A stretch of DNA of 64,000 nucleotides from positions 1 through 64,000 of the forward strand of contig JAJEIQ010000061.1 in assembly GCA_022827905.1 (NCBI GenBank). The letters are read 5' to 3'. This DNA is from Pseudomonadales bacterium. GTDB lineage: Bacteria; Pseudomonadota; Gammaproteobacteria; Pseudomonadales; Azotimanducaceae. Of this stretch, positions 37,617 to 46,208 are shown piece after piece; positions within the stretch are counted from its first letter, which is position 1; the number at the start of each line of letters is the position of its first letter. Both the position numbers and the translations under genes were made by a program. The notes beneath the pieces are model-generated. The model made no database searches. It had not been told where the DNA came from and was given only the letters and a program-made list of their open reading frames with translations.

Positions 37617-38904
37617 CTCCGTTCCTGCCGCGCATCCCCAGCCAGTCTTCCCAGCGGCCGGACGCCAGCAGCCACTCGAACCAAGCCTCCCAAACGGTAT
37701 GACGCAGGTCTAGGGCCTGCATCCGTAGTTCCGCAACCGATTCCACATGCCCGAGATAGTCCCGGGGATCGAGTTCGCCGGCCTCCCAAGACCGTCTGGC
37801 CAGTACTTCCCGGTCTTCCAGCGAGCCGGCGCCATCGCCTAGCCACCGCCGCCATGCGCGCCGGGCAATGCGGTAGCGTTCTGCGCTTGACTGGAAGCGG
37901 ACCAAGGCCCGGCGTGCGACGTCGTCGCTTTCGCGGGCTGCCGCAGTCGCGTCGGCGTTCGCTGCGGATACCGCGTGCGTACCGCGGTCGAGCACGGGGA
38001 GCGGCACCGATATGCCAAGCTCCGCGAGGCCGACTCCGGCTTCCCGGCCGACGCCCAAACTGAACGTGGGGTTGGGTCGGCGGTTGCGGGTCTCCTCGGC
38101 GGCCACCGCGGACGCGGCGCGGGCTCTCAACATCGCGGCGCGCACGGCCGGCAGTTCGGATATCGCCTCCATGGGCATCTCGGCGAGCGGAGGGAACTCG
38201 ATGTCCAGCGTCGGCCAGCCCGTCATGTCGTCGTGGAACGTCACCCGCCGCACCGCTTCCGCCGCCATCGTCCGTTGCGCCTCGGCGGCCGCCCGCCGCA
38301 TTCGCGTCTCGGCGAGCGCAAGCGTCGCCAAGTCCGCCTCCATGTGGCTGATGTCGCCGGCGTCCCGCTGTCGCTTGGCCAGCGACTCGAAGTCTGCCAT
38401 CGCCTCCTGTTGCGCTTCGAGCAGCCGGGCCCTGGCCGTTGCGGTCCGCCATCGGGCGAGCGCGTTCAGGAGTTCGCCGGCGGTTGCCCCTCTTAGGGTC
38501 TCGAGCTCCGCTTGGGCGACTAACTGCTGCGCCTCGGCGACTGTGACCCGCGCTTGGCGCTTGCCATGCAGGTCGAACTGCTTGGCCACGCCGACCACGA
38601 CTCTGCGCTCATTGTGGTGGCTGCCGCCAAAGGCGCCGATCTCTTCGGTCTGAATCGACAGTTCCGGATTGTCGTACGACCGTGCGGCACCGGCCCGCCG
38701 CTCCACGTGGGCGCGAAGACTCGACTCGGCGGCGAGGACGGCCGAATTGCTGGCCACTGCGTCGCGCACGAAGGATGCAAGATCGACTCGATCGTTCGCC
38801 GTCGCGGACAGTGCCAGCCATAGGAGCGCCGTTGCGCTCGTCGATCGGGCCGCCAAGTGCGCTTCCCGCGTTTGAGTGAATAGTCCTCGCTTGGATGGGG
38901 TCAC
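37594..38904 (-). CDS. Outer-membrane efflux factor (TolC/CzcC family)
   Basis: A 436-residue outer-membrane channel protein of the tripartite exporter. It has a duplicated helical layout: SYDNPELSIQTEEIG then a long helix pair, and NRRPNPTFSLGVGREAG then ISVPLPVLDRGTHAVSAANA, both typical of CzcC. The N-terminus (about residues 1-36) may hold a signal sequence (TALLWLALSATA) starting later than the annotated ATG. It lies 12 bases after the ZIP gene and overlaps the adaptor gene. Confidence 0.88.
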   Translation of the reverse strand: MTPSKRGLFTQTREAHLAARSTSATALLWLALSATANDRVDLASFVRDAVASNSAVLAAESSLRAHVERRAGAARSYDNPELSIQTEEIGAFGGSHHNERRVVVGVAKQFDLHGKRQARVTVAEAQQLVAQAELETLRGATAGELLNALARWRTATARARLLEAQQEAMADFESLAKRQRDAGDISHMEADLATLALAETRMRRAAAEAQRTMAAEAVRRVTFHDDMTGWPTLDIEFPPLAEMPMEAISELPAVRAAMLRARAASAVAAEETRNRRPNPTFSLGVGREAGVGLAELGISVPLPVLDRGTHAVSAANADATAAARESDDVARRALVRFQSSAERYRIARRAWRRWLGDGAGSLEDREVLARRSWEAGELDPRDYLGHVESVAELRMQALDLRHTVWEAWFEWLLASGRWEDWLGMRGRNGGGEHEGE

Positions 38905-38916
38905 CGCCGTCGCCCT

Positions 38917-39747
38917 TCAGTGGGTCCGCCCGCCATGGGCCGCCAACGCCTCAACGAAGTATAGCGCGTAGGCAAAGGAGACCCCGGCCAGGAGCGCCAG
39001 CAGGAGCTTGCCGCGGTCGTGCCGGTGGAAGTGGACCTCGGGCAGCAGGTCGCTCAGCGAAATGCACAGCAACGCACCCACGGCGAAGGCGAGCCCGTAT
39101 CCCAACACCGGACCTTCCAACGCTGCGGCGACCATTCCCGTGCCGACGTAGCTCGACACCGCGGCTAGGGGGCAGATGAGCGCGTAGCCGACGTTGGCGG
39201 CCAGCCGAGCGCGCCTTGGCTTGCCTTGCTGCTTCATGGTGCCGGTGATCGAGAAGGCGTCCAGCGGCTTGTGCAGCAAAATGGCCAAGCAGACACCAAG
39301 CCCGGGCAGCACTCCCTCCTCAGTCAGTCCGATGCGCACGCTTGCCCCGAGGGCGAATCCCTCCGTGACCGCGTGGATGCCCAAGCCCAAGGCAATCCCA
39401 GCCAAGCCGTGGCTGTTGTTCCCGGTGTGGCCGTGTGCGCTGGCCTCGTCGCTGAAGTCGTGCTGATGGAATTGGAACACGCGCAGCAGGACGACCATCG
39501 TGATCATCCCCCCCACGACCCACAGCATTGCGGCGTTCACCGGTTCGGGCCCGGGAATTCGTTCGAGGCTGTGGGGGAGGAGATGGAACAGGGCGACCCC
39601 TAGGATGAAGCCGGCGACCAAGCTCATCACGAGTTGGGTGCGCATGTGGGTCATTGCGCCGTACTCGGACAACCGCCCGCCGACCACGGACGCAGCGAAG
39701 ACCGCCCCCGAATAGGCGAGCAGCAGCACCGGCGGGGAGACGCTCAC
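38917..39747 (-). CDS. ZIP-family metal transporter
   Basis: A 276-residue inner-membrane protein with about eight helices. The ZIP metal-site helices are clear: HAVTEGFALGASV (TM4) and ILLHKPLDAFSI (TM5). A cytoplasmic-type loop has His clusters (FQFHQHDFSDEASAHGHTG). ZIP proteins usually bring Zn2+ or other divalent metals into the cytoplasm, so it is notable inside an efflux operon. It sits 15 bases after the small membrane protein gene. Direction and metal are inferred from the family only. Confidence 0.9.
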   Translation of the reverse strand: MSVSPPVLLLAYSGAVFAASVVGGRLSEYGAMTHMRTQLVMSLVAGFILGVALFHLLPHSLERIPGPEPVNAAMLWVVGGMITMVVLLRVFQFHQHDFSDEASAHGHTGNNSHGLAGIALGLGIHAVTEGFALGASVRIGLTEEGVLPGLGVCLAILLHKPLDAFSITGTMKQQGKPRRARLAANVGYALICPLAAVSSYVGTGMVAAALEGPVLGYGLAFAVGALLCISLSDLLPEVHFHRHDRGKLLLALLAGVSFAYALYFVEALAAHGGRTH

Positions 39748-39762
39748 CGGCTGGCGGGTTAG

Positions 39763-40251
39763 CTAGAAGAATAGCGTGAGCAGCACGATGCTGGCCACGC
39801 CGCCCGCCATGAATCCGATCGCGCTGACCACGCCCGCGGCGGTCGCCATGTCGGCGATGCGGAACGTCTGGTTCTCCACAGTGAACAGCACTTGGGTGCG
39901 GTCGATCTCCCCGTCCACGAAGCGCTTCAGGCCAGTCTCCGCGCCATGCGCCTCCTTGATCGCCACCAGCGCCACTAGGATCATGGTTGACGCCGACGCC
40001 AGGATGCCGATGCCGAAGACCACCAGAGTCAGCAGCGCGAACCAGTGGTACGGGGGATCATCCGCGCCCCCGGATGCGCTCATGATGCCGATGATCAGCG
40101 CCGCGCCGCCAGCATTGCCGAGCAGCAGCAGCCGGGTGGACTCGGTGATCAAACGGAACATCACGCCCCGTCGCTGGGCGACCACCTTGTAGAGTTCCCG
40201 CAGCCACTCCTCGCCGGTCTCCTCGACGGAGAATTGGTCCATGCGCTTCAT
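39763..40251 (-). CDS. Small membrane protein of unknown family in the metal operon
   Basis: A 162-residue protein with three to four hydrophobic helices (around residues 43-60, 68-97 and 131-162). The N-terminus is soluble (MKRMDQFSVEETGEEWLREL) and a middle loop is charged (KEAHGAETGLKRFVDGEIDR). I do not recognise the family. Its ATG overlaps the stop of the solute-binding protein by four bases, so the two are probably made together. Confidence 0.75.
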   Translation of the reverse strand: MKRMDQFSVEETGEEWLRELYKVVAQRRGVMFRLITESTRLLLLGNAGGAALIIGIMSASGGADDPPYHWFALLTLVVFGIGILASASTMILVALVAIKEAHGAETGLKRFVDGEIDRTQVLFTVENQTFRIADMATAAGVVSAIGFMAGGVASIVLLTLFF

Positions 40252-41426
40252 GGGTTGCCTCCCTCCGCGCTGTCCGCTTCGGCTTCCGGGCCGAAGTGGG
40301 TCAGGCGCACGTACTTGGACCCGGCGTTCGACTCAGGCGCGAAGGCCACTGTCCAGTCGTCGATGCGCACCGGTTCCGTCGGCTTCGCTTCGGTCATGAA
40401 GGCCGTGCGGGTGACCTCGCCGTCAACGCGCTCGAGGGTGGATGCCAGATAGCGTCCGAGCAGATAGCCCTCCAGTGAGACTTCGTTCATGGCCGGTTCA
40501 TCCGATGCCGCGTGGGTCGCCATCGCGCGTCGAAAGTTGGTGGCGAGCGCACTCTCCGCATCGGTCGGATTCGGAACCACCTCGGTCATCAGAATTCGGT
40601 CGCTGGGCGCTTCCACCCGTCGCCGAAGCTCCGAGGAAAGCGAGAACGACAGGTTGGCCAGCGTGTAGTCATGGCCCAACGAGTGCGCCAAATTGATGAT
40701 CTCGGAATTGGCGGCGTAGGCGCCGACCAGCAGGATAGCTTCCAGATCCGCCTTGGCGAGGCCGAACAGGCTGGCGTGGACCGCGTGGGTGTTCCGCGAG
40801 TAGGTGGTCTTTGCCAGCAGCGGGATGTCCTGCTCCGCCAGTGCGGCGAGATAGCTGCGCATCACCGAGCGGCCGAACGCATCGTCTTGGTAGATGATGC
40901 CGAGCCGCTTGTGGCCGCGCTCTTCGACGATGTTGGCTACCAAAGCCCGCACCTCGTCGAAGTAGCTCGCCCGCAGGTTGACCACGTTCGGAAACCGCGC
41001 CGCATCGTGCAGGAAGTCGGCGCCCGTCACGTGGCCCACGAAGGGGATGCCCGCGGTCCGCAGCACTGGTGCGATCCGGGCCGCGGTCGGCGTTCCCACG
41101 CCACCGACCACCGCCAGCACGTCGTTTGCCGCCGCGAACTGCTCCGCGTTCGCCGCTGCCTGTTCCGGTTCGTAGCCATCGTCAAGCGCGACCAGTTCAA
41201 GGTTGCGTCCGTTGACGCCGCCTGCGGCGTTGCGTTCCGCGAAGGCGGTGAGGATGCCCGACCGGTAGTCGATGCCGAGACGCCGGTTGGGGCCAGAGAA
41301 GCAAGCGCTCTGGCCGAACACCACCGCTTCCGTGGTCACTCCAGGTCCCGCCACTGCCGGCCATGCGGTTAAGCTGGCTGCGGCAAGGCATAGGAACCGC
41401 AAGGCTCCCTTACCCATCATGGCCAT
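40248..41426 (-). CDS. Orphan periplasmic binding protein (branched-chain amino acid / LivJ type)
   Basis: A 392-residue protein with a signal peptide (LRFLCLAAASLTAWPAVAG) and a type I periplasmic-binding fold: VVFGQSACFSGPNRRLGIDY, then AVVGGVGTPTAARIAPVL and a second lobe with HKRLGIIYQDDAFGRSV. LivJ-type proteins normally feed an ABC importer, but no ABC permease or ATPase gene is nearby. Here it is embedded between HflK-like and small-membrane-protein genes, with a 17-base overlap upstream, and may act as a periplasmic sensor or partner of the SPFH/permease complex. Ligand unknown. Confidence 0.85.
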   Translation of the reverse strand: MAMMGKGALRFLCLAAASLTAWPAVAGPGVTTEAVVFGQSACFSGPNRRLGIDYRSGILTAFAERNAAGGVNGRNLELVALDDGYEPEQAAANAEQFAAANDVLAVVGGVGTPTAARIAPVLRTAGIPFVGHVTGADFLHDAARFPNVVNLRASYFDEVRALVANIVEERGHKRLGIIYQDDAFGRSVMRSYLAALAEQDIPLLAKTTYSRNTHAVHASLFGLAKADLEAILLVGAYAANSEIINLAHSLGHDYTLANLSFSLSSELRRRVEAPSDRILMTEVVPNPTDAESALATNFRRAMATHAASDEPAMNEVSLEGYLLGRYLASTLERVDGEVTRTAFMTEAKPTEPVRIDDWTVAFAPESNAGSKYVRLTHFGPEAEADSAEGGNP

Positions 41427-42714
41427 CCGAACCGCCCTTATTGTTCTGCGGGGTTTCTTCAGGAATTGTGTCCACGAGTGGCTTCTGCGCCGGACGCTCC
41501 TCCACCGCCGGACCCGTGCGCCCGACGTGTCCGTGGGCGAAGATCGAAGGCGAATCGAAGATCAGGGAGCGCGGCGCGGCCGCCGCCAAGTGGTCCCGCT
41601 CCGCTCGTCTATCGTGGAAACGCCCGTCCATGGTGAGTTGGTCGAGTTCCACGTCGCCGCCCGCATGCAAGTCCCTCGGCGCAGTGGACGCAACCAGGGT
41701 CCGTTCTTCGCCAAGTTCCCTGGCCGCTCCGGGTGGGGTGGCGACGGCCAAGTCGAAGGGCGGCGCGCCAATGCCGTCGATCATGTTGATGTCGATGGTG
41801 GAGGCGTCGCCTGGGTTCACCGCCGCAAGGCTCGCTTGGGAGAAGATGGTGCGCATCCGCTGCCAGTAGCGCGTGACGGCCACTTGTTCCGGCTCGCTGC
41901 GGTACTCGGCCAGCAGGGCGCGAAAGGCCTCAGCGGCGCTCTTGGCCTGCTTGAGGCGTTCCTCGGCCCGCGCCTTGGCGTTGAGCACCAAGGATTCGGC
42001 TTGGCCGCGGGTGCGGGCGAGATAGCGTTCGCTGCGCCGGTTTGCCTCGCTCTCCGCCTGGGTTCGCTCAGCGATGGCATCGTTGACGTCGCGGAACGCG
42101 GCCATCGTCTCGTCGATGGGCCGCACGTCCACGATGGTCAGCGCTGCGACCTCGATGCCAATTCCGTATGCCGCGACCCGTTCAGCGATGTCCTCGAATA
42201 GGTGCGCCTCGATGATGTTGCGGTTGCTGGTGAAGATCAGGTCGATGAAATTGCTGCCGAGCGCATCGACCAGCGCCTCCCGAACAAGCATCGTCATCAG
42301 CTTCTCGGGCTCGGCGGCGGTGTGCAGGTAGTTGTGCAGATTGTCGATCACGTACTGGACGGCCACTTCGACCTCCAGCAGATTGGTGTCGCCCGACAGG
42401 ATCGTGAAGTTGACCTTGTCCCCATTCTTGCTGGCCACCCCGAGGCGTGCGATGCGCTTCACTGGGCGGATATGCGCCTCCTCGATCACCGGAATGCGGT
42501 AGCGCCAGCCGGGGCCGACCTCGGCATCCACCACCTTGCCGAATCGTGTGCGAACCGCCTGCTCCTCTTTTTTGACAATGTAGAAGCCGCTTGTTAGCAG
42601 AGCAACGAGGCCGACCATGGCGGACCAAGCTAGAATGTGTCCCCAGTGGCGCCCGACGAAGTCGAACGACGCGTAGATCGCGCGGGTGCTTGGCGGCAGC
42701 GGCTCGTCGGCCAT
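41410..42714 (-). CDS. SPFH-domain protein, HflK-like
   Basis: A 434-residue single-pass membrane protein (helix at about 27-47) with an SPFH/band-7 domain: GFYIVKKEEQAVRTRFGKVV, PGWRYRIPVIEEAHIRPVKR, and VEVAVQYVIDNLHNYLH, as in HflK. The coiled coil carries ANRRSERYLARTRGQAESLV. The C-terminal tail (about 100 residues) is unlike HflK of E. coli. It is adjacent to an HflC-like gene, as hflK is to hflC, but it lies in a metal operon and not in the usual hfq-hflX-hflK-hflC locus. It is therefore probably a specialised paralogue. Whether it touches FtsH is unknown. Confidence 0.85.
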   Translation of the reverse strand: MADEPLPPSTRAIYASFDFVGRHWGHILAWSAMVGLVALLTSGFYIVKKEEQAVRTRFGKVVDAEVGPGWRYRIPVIEEAHIRPVKRIARLGVASKNGDKVNFTILSGDTNLLEVEVAVQYVIDNLHNYLHTAAEPEKLMTMLVREALVDALGSNFIDLIFTSNRNIIEAHLFEDIAERVAAYGIGIEVAALTIVDVRPIDETMAAFRDVNDAIAERTQAESEANRRSERYLARTRGQAESLVLNAKARAEERLKQAKSAAEAFRALLAEYRSEPEQVAVTRYWQRMRTIFSQASLAAVNPGDASTIDINMIDGIGAPPFDLAVATPPGAARELGEERTLVASTAPRDLHAGGDVELDQLTMDGRFHDRRAERDHLAAAAPRSLIFDSPSIFAHGHVGRTGPAVEERPAQKPLVDTIPEETPQNNKGGSDGHDG

Positions 42715-43613
42715 TACGGGCTCCCCGGCATGGCGCGGCTGTCCAGGTAGCGGAACAGTTCGCTGTCCGCGGGGAGCATGAGCGTGGTGTTCTCGTCGAT
42801 GATGAGGTCGTAGCTGTCCAGCGCCCGGATGAATTCGTAGAAGTCCGGATCCTCGCGGTAGGCCTCACCGAGCAGGGCCATCGCCTCCGCCTCCGCATTG
42901 CCGAGAATCACCGTTGCCTCCGCGTGGGCCTCCGCGACCAGTTTCTCGTGCTCGTTGACCGCCAGCGCCTCAATGCGCATGGCCACCTCCTCGCCCTCGG
43001 CGCGGTAGCGCGAAGCGATGCGGGCGCGTTCCGAGACCATGCGCTGGATCACGCTTGGCCGGTTCTCCGGGGGCAGGGTGTACTCCACCACCCCGGCGCG
43101 CATGACCTCGATGCCGTAGTTGGCCAATGCCACGGGGGCGACGCGCTCGAGAATTTGGTCGGATGCCTGATCGAATTCCTCGTGTTCAAGCCCCAATCCG
43201 ATGAACGCTTCGCGGGCCTTGTTGCTGACCACGATGCCGACGCTGGACAAATAGACGTCGCGCAGCTTCTCCAGCGCGTTCTCATCGGTGCGGATGGCCT
43301 CGACAAACAGGATGGGATCCACCACCCGCCACAGCAGGTAGCCGTCCACCAGCACGCTCTTCTGATCCTCCGTGATCAGTTCCTGGGGCAGGTCCGTCAT
43401 GGTCTGCATGCGGCGATCGACCTTATAGACTCTGGACACCGGGCGCGGCCACTTGAGGTGGAAGCCGGGCTGCCGCACCGGTGGCGCAATCCGGCCGAAG
43501 TGGGTCAGCACACCCTGCTGCGTCTCCCGGATGATGTAGAAGCTGTCATACAGGATGGCCAGCGCCAACGCGGCGCCGACGGTCCAGAGCGTTGCCTTTC
43601 CGGTTCGCGTCAT
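42714..43613 (-). CDS. SPFH-domain protein, HflC-like
   Basis: A 299-residue band-7 protein. The start at 43613 (MTRTGKATLWTVGAALALAI) overlaps the permease-SPFH stop by four bases. One membrane helix is followed by SFYIIRETQQGVLTHFGRIA, QPGFHLKWPRPVSRVYKVDR, and the coiled coil MVSERARIASRYRAEGEEVA, which matches the HflC signature (ERxRIAxxxRAEGEE). The end DPDFYEFIRALDSYD is also HflC-like. It pairs with the HflK-like gene just downstream. Confidence 0.88.
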   Translation of the reverse strand: MTRTGKATLWTVGAALALAILYDSFYIIRETQQGVLTHFGRIAPPVRQPGFHLKWPRPVSRVYKVDRRMQTMTDLPQELITEDQKSVLVDGYLLWRVVDPILFVEAIRTDENALEKLRDVYLSSVGIVVSNKAREAFIGLGLEHEEFDQASDQILERVAPVALANYGIEVMRAGVVEYTLPPENRPSVIQRMVSERARIASRYRAEGEEVAMRIEALAVNEHEKLVAEAHAEATVILGNAEAEAMALLGEAYREDPDFYEFIRALDSYDLIIDENTTLMLPADSELFRYLDSRAMPGSP

Positions 43614-45913
43614 CGTTTTGTCCCTCCGTGGTGGCCGTTGCCGGCTGCACCGGATCGGCGCTTCCAGAGCGCCACCTTGTCGAGGCTGCCTTCGTTGGGC
43701 ACGATCACCTTGGCGTTGCCGGACAGGGCGGATTCCAGCTTCTCCCGCCACAGCATGTTCCGCAGCACCTCCGGGGCGGTGCGGGTTGCCCCCGCCACCG
43801 CCGAGATCGCCTCCGCTTCCGCCCGTGCGCCCGCCAGCTTGCGGAACGCCTGCCCTTGCGCTTGTTCCACCTCGTAGAACGCGTTGCCGTAGGCTTGCGG
43901 AGTCAGCGCGACCAGCAGGCGTTGCGCGTTCACGATGATCCGCTCCCGGTCCTCCTGGGCGCTCGACACCTCGCGGAAGGCGCTGGCCGTCTCCGCGGTC
44001 GGGCTCACGTCCACCAGATTCGCCTTCACCAGTTCGATTGAGTTGAGCACGGGATCCCGGCCTTCTATGGGCTCGTCGAACAGTGCCCGGATGTGGTCCT
44101 CCAGCGGGCCGCGGTGGGCGTTGAGCAGCGGCTCCAGGCGCTGCGCCGATATGAACGAGCGCATGTGGCCGAAGATGAAGGCGGAAATCACGCGTTCCGG
44201 ATCGGTGGTCCGGTAGTGGTAGATGTAAGGGTCCGACACGCGATATTGCACGTTCACGGTGAACGACATCAGGTTCAGGTCGCCGGAGACGAACTCATGC
44301 CCGTCGTCGGACATGATTGACTTCACTTCGCGGATCGGCCAGTGGTCCACCTGCACGAAGGGGCGGGGAGCCAGATAGTGCAGCCCGGGCGGCAGGTCGC
44401 GCCACCACACCTGGCCGAACAGCAGGCCGTAGCCCACCGAGCCGGGCGGCACCCGAGTGAAGCCGGAACCGAGGAACACCAGAAGCGCAGCGCCCAACAG
44501 CGCGGCGCCCGCCGGTGTATTGGGTACCACGGCTCCCGCCAGTGGACGCCCACGGGTGAGCCGCATCCAGAGTTCGGCGAGCCGTCGACCGACCGGGCGC
44601 ATGTTGAGCATCAGATCGTCGTAGCCGCTCTTGAGCGCTCCGGCCCGGAACCGCCACACGATCAGCGCAGCCAAGCCGATGGCGCCGCCGATCTGGAGAG
44701 CGAGAATCGCCGGCGAGTCCGACGCCTCGAGATTTACCGCGATCGACAGGCCTGCAGCCAGCAGCAACAGGTCAATCGCGATGCCCAGCACGACCGTGAC
44801 GGCGATCACCGCAGCGACATAGACGGCTGTGAACCGAGCGCCGAATTGGCTCACTATGATCGCGATTGTGCCGGTGTTGGTTGCCGGACCCGTCATCAGG
44901 AACACCAAGGCCGCCCCTGGGCTGACGCCCTTGGCCACCAGCGCCGCAGCAATGGGCGTGCTGGCCGACGCGCAGATGTAAAGCGGAATGCCGATCAGCA
45001 CCATGACCGGGTACGACAGCCAGCGCGCGTATTCGTGAGCCATCAAGTCCGCCGGGATCGCCAGGTACAGGATGCCGCCGAGGGCGATGCCCACTAGGAG
45101 CGCAAAGAGAATGTCGTCGGCGATCTCGACGAATCCGTAGCGGAACACGTGCCGGACCACCGTGGGAAAGTCGGGGCCTTGAACGGCCGCGTCGTCGTGC
45201 GGGTCCTGCGCCGAAGACTCGCCAGTCGGCGACGGCGCGGCTTCTCGGTAAAAGTCCGGCTTTAACCATGCGGCGTGCCGCCATCGGCCAGCGGCGGAGG
45301 TCAGACCGCGGAGCCAGCGTCCCGCGAAGCCGCGCAGCTGGGCGAAGCTGACGTAGCAGTCGTCCCGATCCGGCATCAGCGACTCATGGGCGCCGTGATC
45401 GTCATGTCCGTGATCGTCATGTCCGTGATCGTGCCCGCCGTGGTCGTGGCCGTCCCCGTGGCTGTGGCCGGGCTCGGCCTGGCCGTGACCTTTGGAGTCG
45501 TCGCGGATCAGCCCGATGCAGAAGATGCCGGCAACCACTGCAGTCAAGAAGCTGATGACCGGCCGCACGATCGCGACGATCGGCCCAAAAAAGGCGTTGG
45601 TCACCAAGATCGAGTCGGCTCCCGTTTCCGGTGCCGTGATGAGGAAGGACATGCACGAGGACCGGGAGGCGCCCTTCCGGCGCATCTCGGCAACCACGGG
45701 CACCACCGAGCAGCTGCACAGGGGCATCGGCACGCCAATGCCCGCGCTGGTCGCCACGGACTTGAGGCTGTCGTCACGGAACCAGCTAAGAATCGCCTCT
45801 CGCGATATGAAGACGTGGATCACGCCGGAAAGGAAAAGCCCCAGCAGAAGCATCGGGGAAAGCAGCAGGAAGGACGACCATAGAAAATCCAGGAACTCGA
45901 CCGCTGCATTCAT
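43610..45913 (-). CDS. Cu/Zn-type permease (SO_0444/ArsP-like) fused to an SPFH domain
   Basis: A 767-residue fusion. Residues 1 to about 425 form a permease of the DUF318/SO_0444 metal-efflux group. The first helix bundle holds GVPMPLCSCSVVPVV (Cys66 and Cys68) and ITAPETGADSI. A His/Asp-rich loop (about 143-176) follows, then a second bundle holds YICASASTPIAAALVAKG and MTGPATNTGTIAIIV. Residues about 465-767 form a membrane helix plus SPFH/band-7 domain of HflK type (RVPPGSVGYGLLFGQVWWRD, FTVNVQYRVSDPYIYHYR, a coiled coil with YGNAFYEVEQAQGQAF). I know no standard protein with this layout. It is the first gene of the nine-gene metal operon. Metal export is inferred from the permease family. 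Confidence 0.88.
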   Translation of the reverse strand: MNAAVEFLDFLWSSFLLLSPMLLLGLFLSGVIHVFISREAILSWFRDDSLKSVATSAGIGVPMPLCSCSVVPVVAEMRRKGASRSSCMSFLITAPETGADSILVTNAFFGPIVAIVRPVISFLTAVVAGIFCIGLIRDDSKGHGQAEPGHSHGDGHDHGGHDHGHDDHGHDDHGAHESLMPDRDDCYVSFAQLRGFAGRWLRGLTSAAGRWRHAAWLKPDFYREAAPSPTGESSAQDPHDDAAVQGPDFPTVVRHVFRYGFVEIADDILFALLVGIALGGILYLAIPADLMAHEYARWLSYPVMVLIGIPLYICASASTPIAAALVAKGVSPGAALVFLMTGPATNTGTIAIIVSQFGARFTAVYVAAVIAVTVVLGIAIDLLLLAAGLSIAVNLEASDSPAILALQIGGAIGLAALIVWRFRAGALKSGYDDLMLNMRPVGRRLAELWMRLTRGRPLAGAVVPNTPAGAALLGAALLVFLGSGFTRVPPGSVGYGLLFGQVWWRDLPPGLHYLAPRPFVQVDHWPIREVKSIMSDDGHEFVSGDLNLMSFTVNVQYRVSDPYIYHYRTTDPERVISAFIFGHMRSFISAQRLEPLLNAHRGPLEDHIRALFDEPIEGRDPVLNSIELVKANLVDVSPTAETASAFREVSSAQEDRERIIVNAQRLLVALTPQAYGNAFYEVEQAQGQAFRKLAGARAEAEAISAVAGATRTAPEVLRNMLWREKLESALSGNAKVIVPNEGSLDKVALWKRRSGAAGNGHHGGTKR

Positions 45914-46067
45914 GCGAGACCCCGTGAGCTATGGACTTTGGGCTTGCCCTCACGCTGGTGCATCGGGCACAGACAGCCGCGTGGCAGTTGGCCCGGAATG
46001 GACCATGCGCCGCCCGCCACGGATTGTCGTCCCCTTCGAGTTGTTTGCTCAAGCTCCAACACGCACC

Positions 46068-46096
46068 ACTCCAGCTTGGAGACAGAACACTGGAGT
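46068..46096. promoter_or_regulatory. Inverted repeat upstream of the metal operon
   Basis: ACTCCAG (46068-46074) and CTGGAGT (46090-46096) form a 7-bp inverted repeat with a 15-base spacer. An overlapping smaller one, CTCCA-GCT-TGGAG, lies at its left. Both lie in the 295-base gap before the permease-SPFH gene, and the sequence resembles half-sites used by MerR-type metal regulators. The rest of the gap holds nothing else I can name. Confidence 0.4.
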
Positions 46097-46208
46097 TAGT
46101 CTGAATGCGTCCGCCCGAATATGTCAAGTAATTGTGGCTTTGTCTTGGGACAACTCCCGTTGTGGCTTTTTCGTGGATGTCGAACGGAACGCCAAGGGGC
46201 GCCGGCTC

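Noticed and set aside
45400-45490. Repeats in the His-rich loop of the permease-SPFH gene as a CRISPR-like or tandem array
   Set aside because: The repeats are short, imperfect codons for His/Asp/Gly in an open frame, with no spacer pattern.
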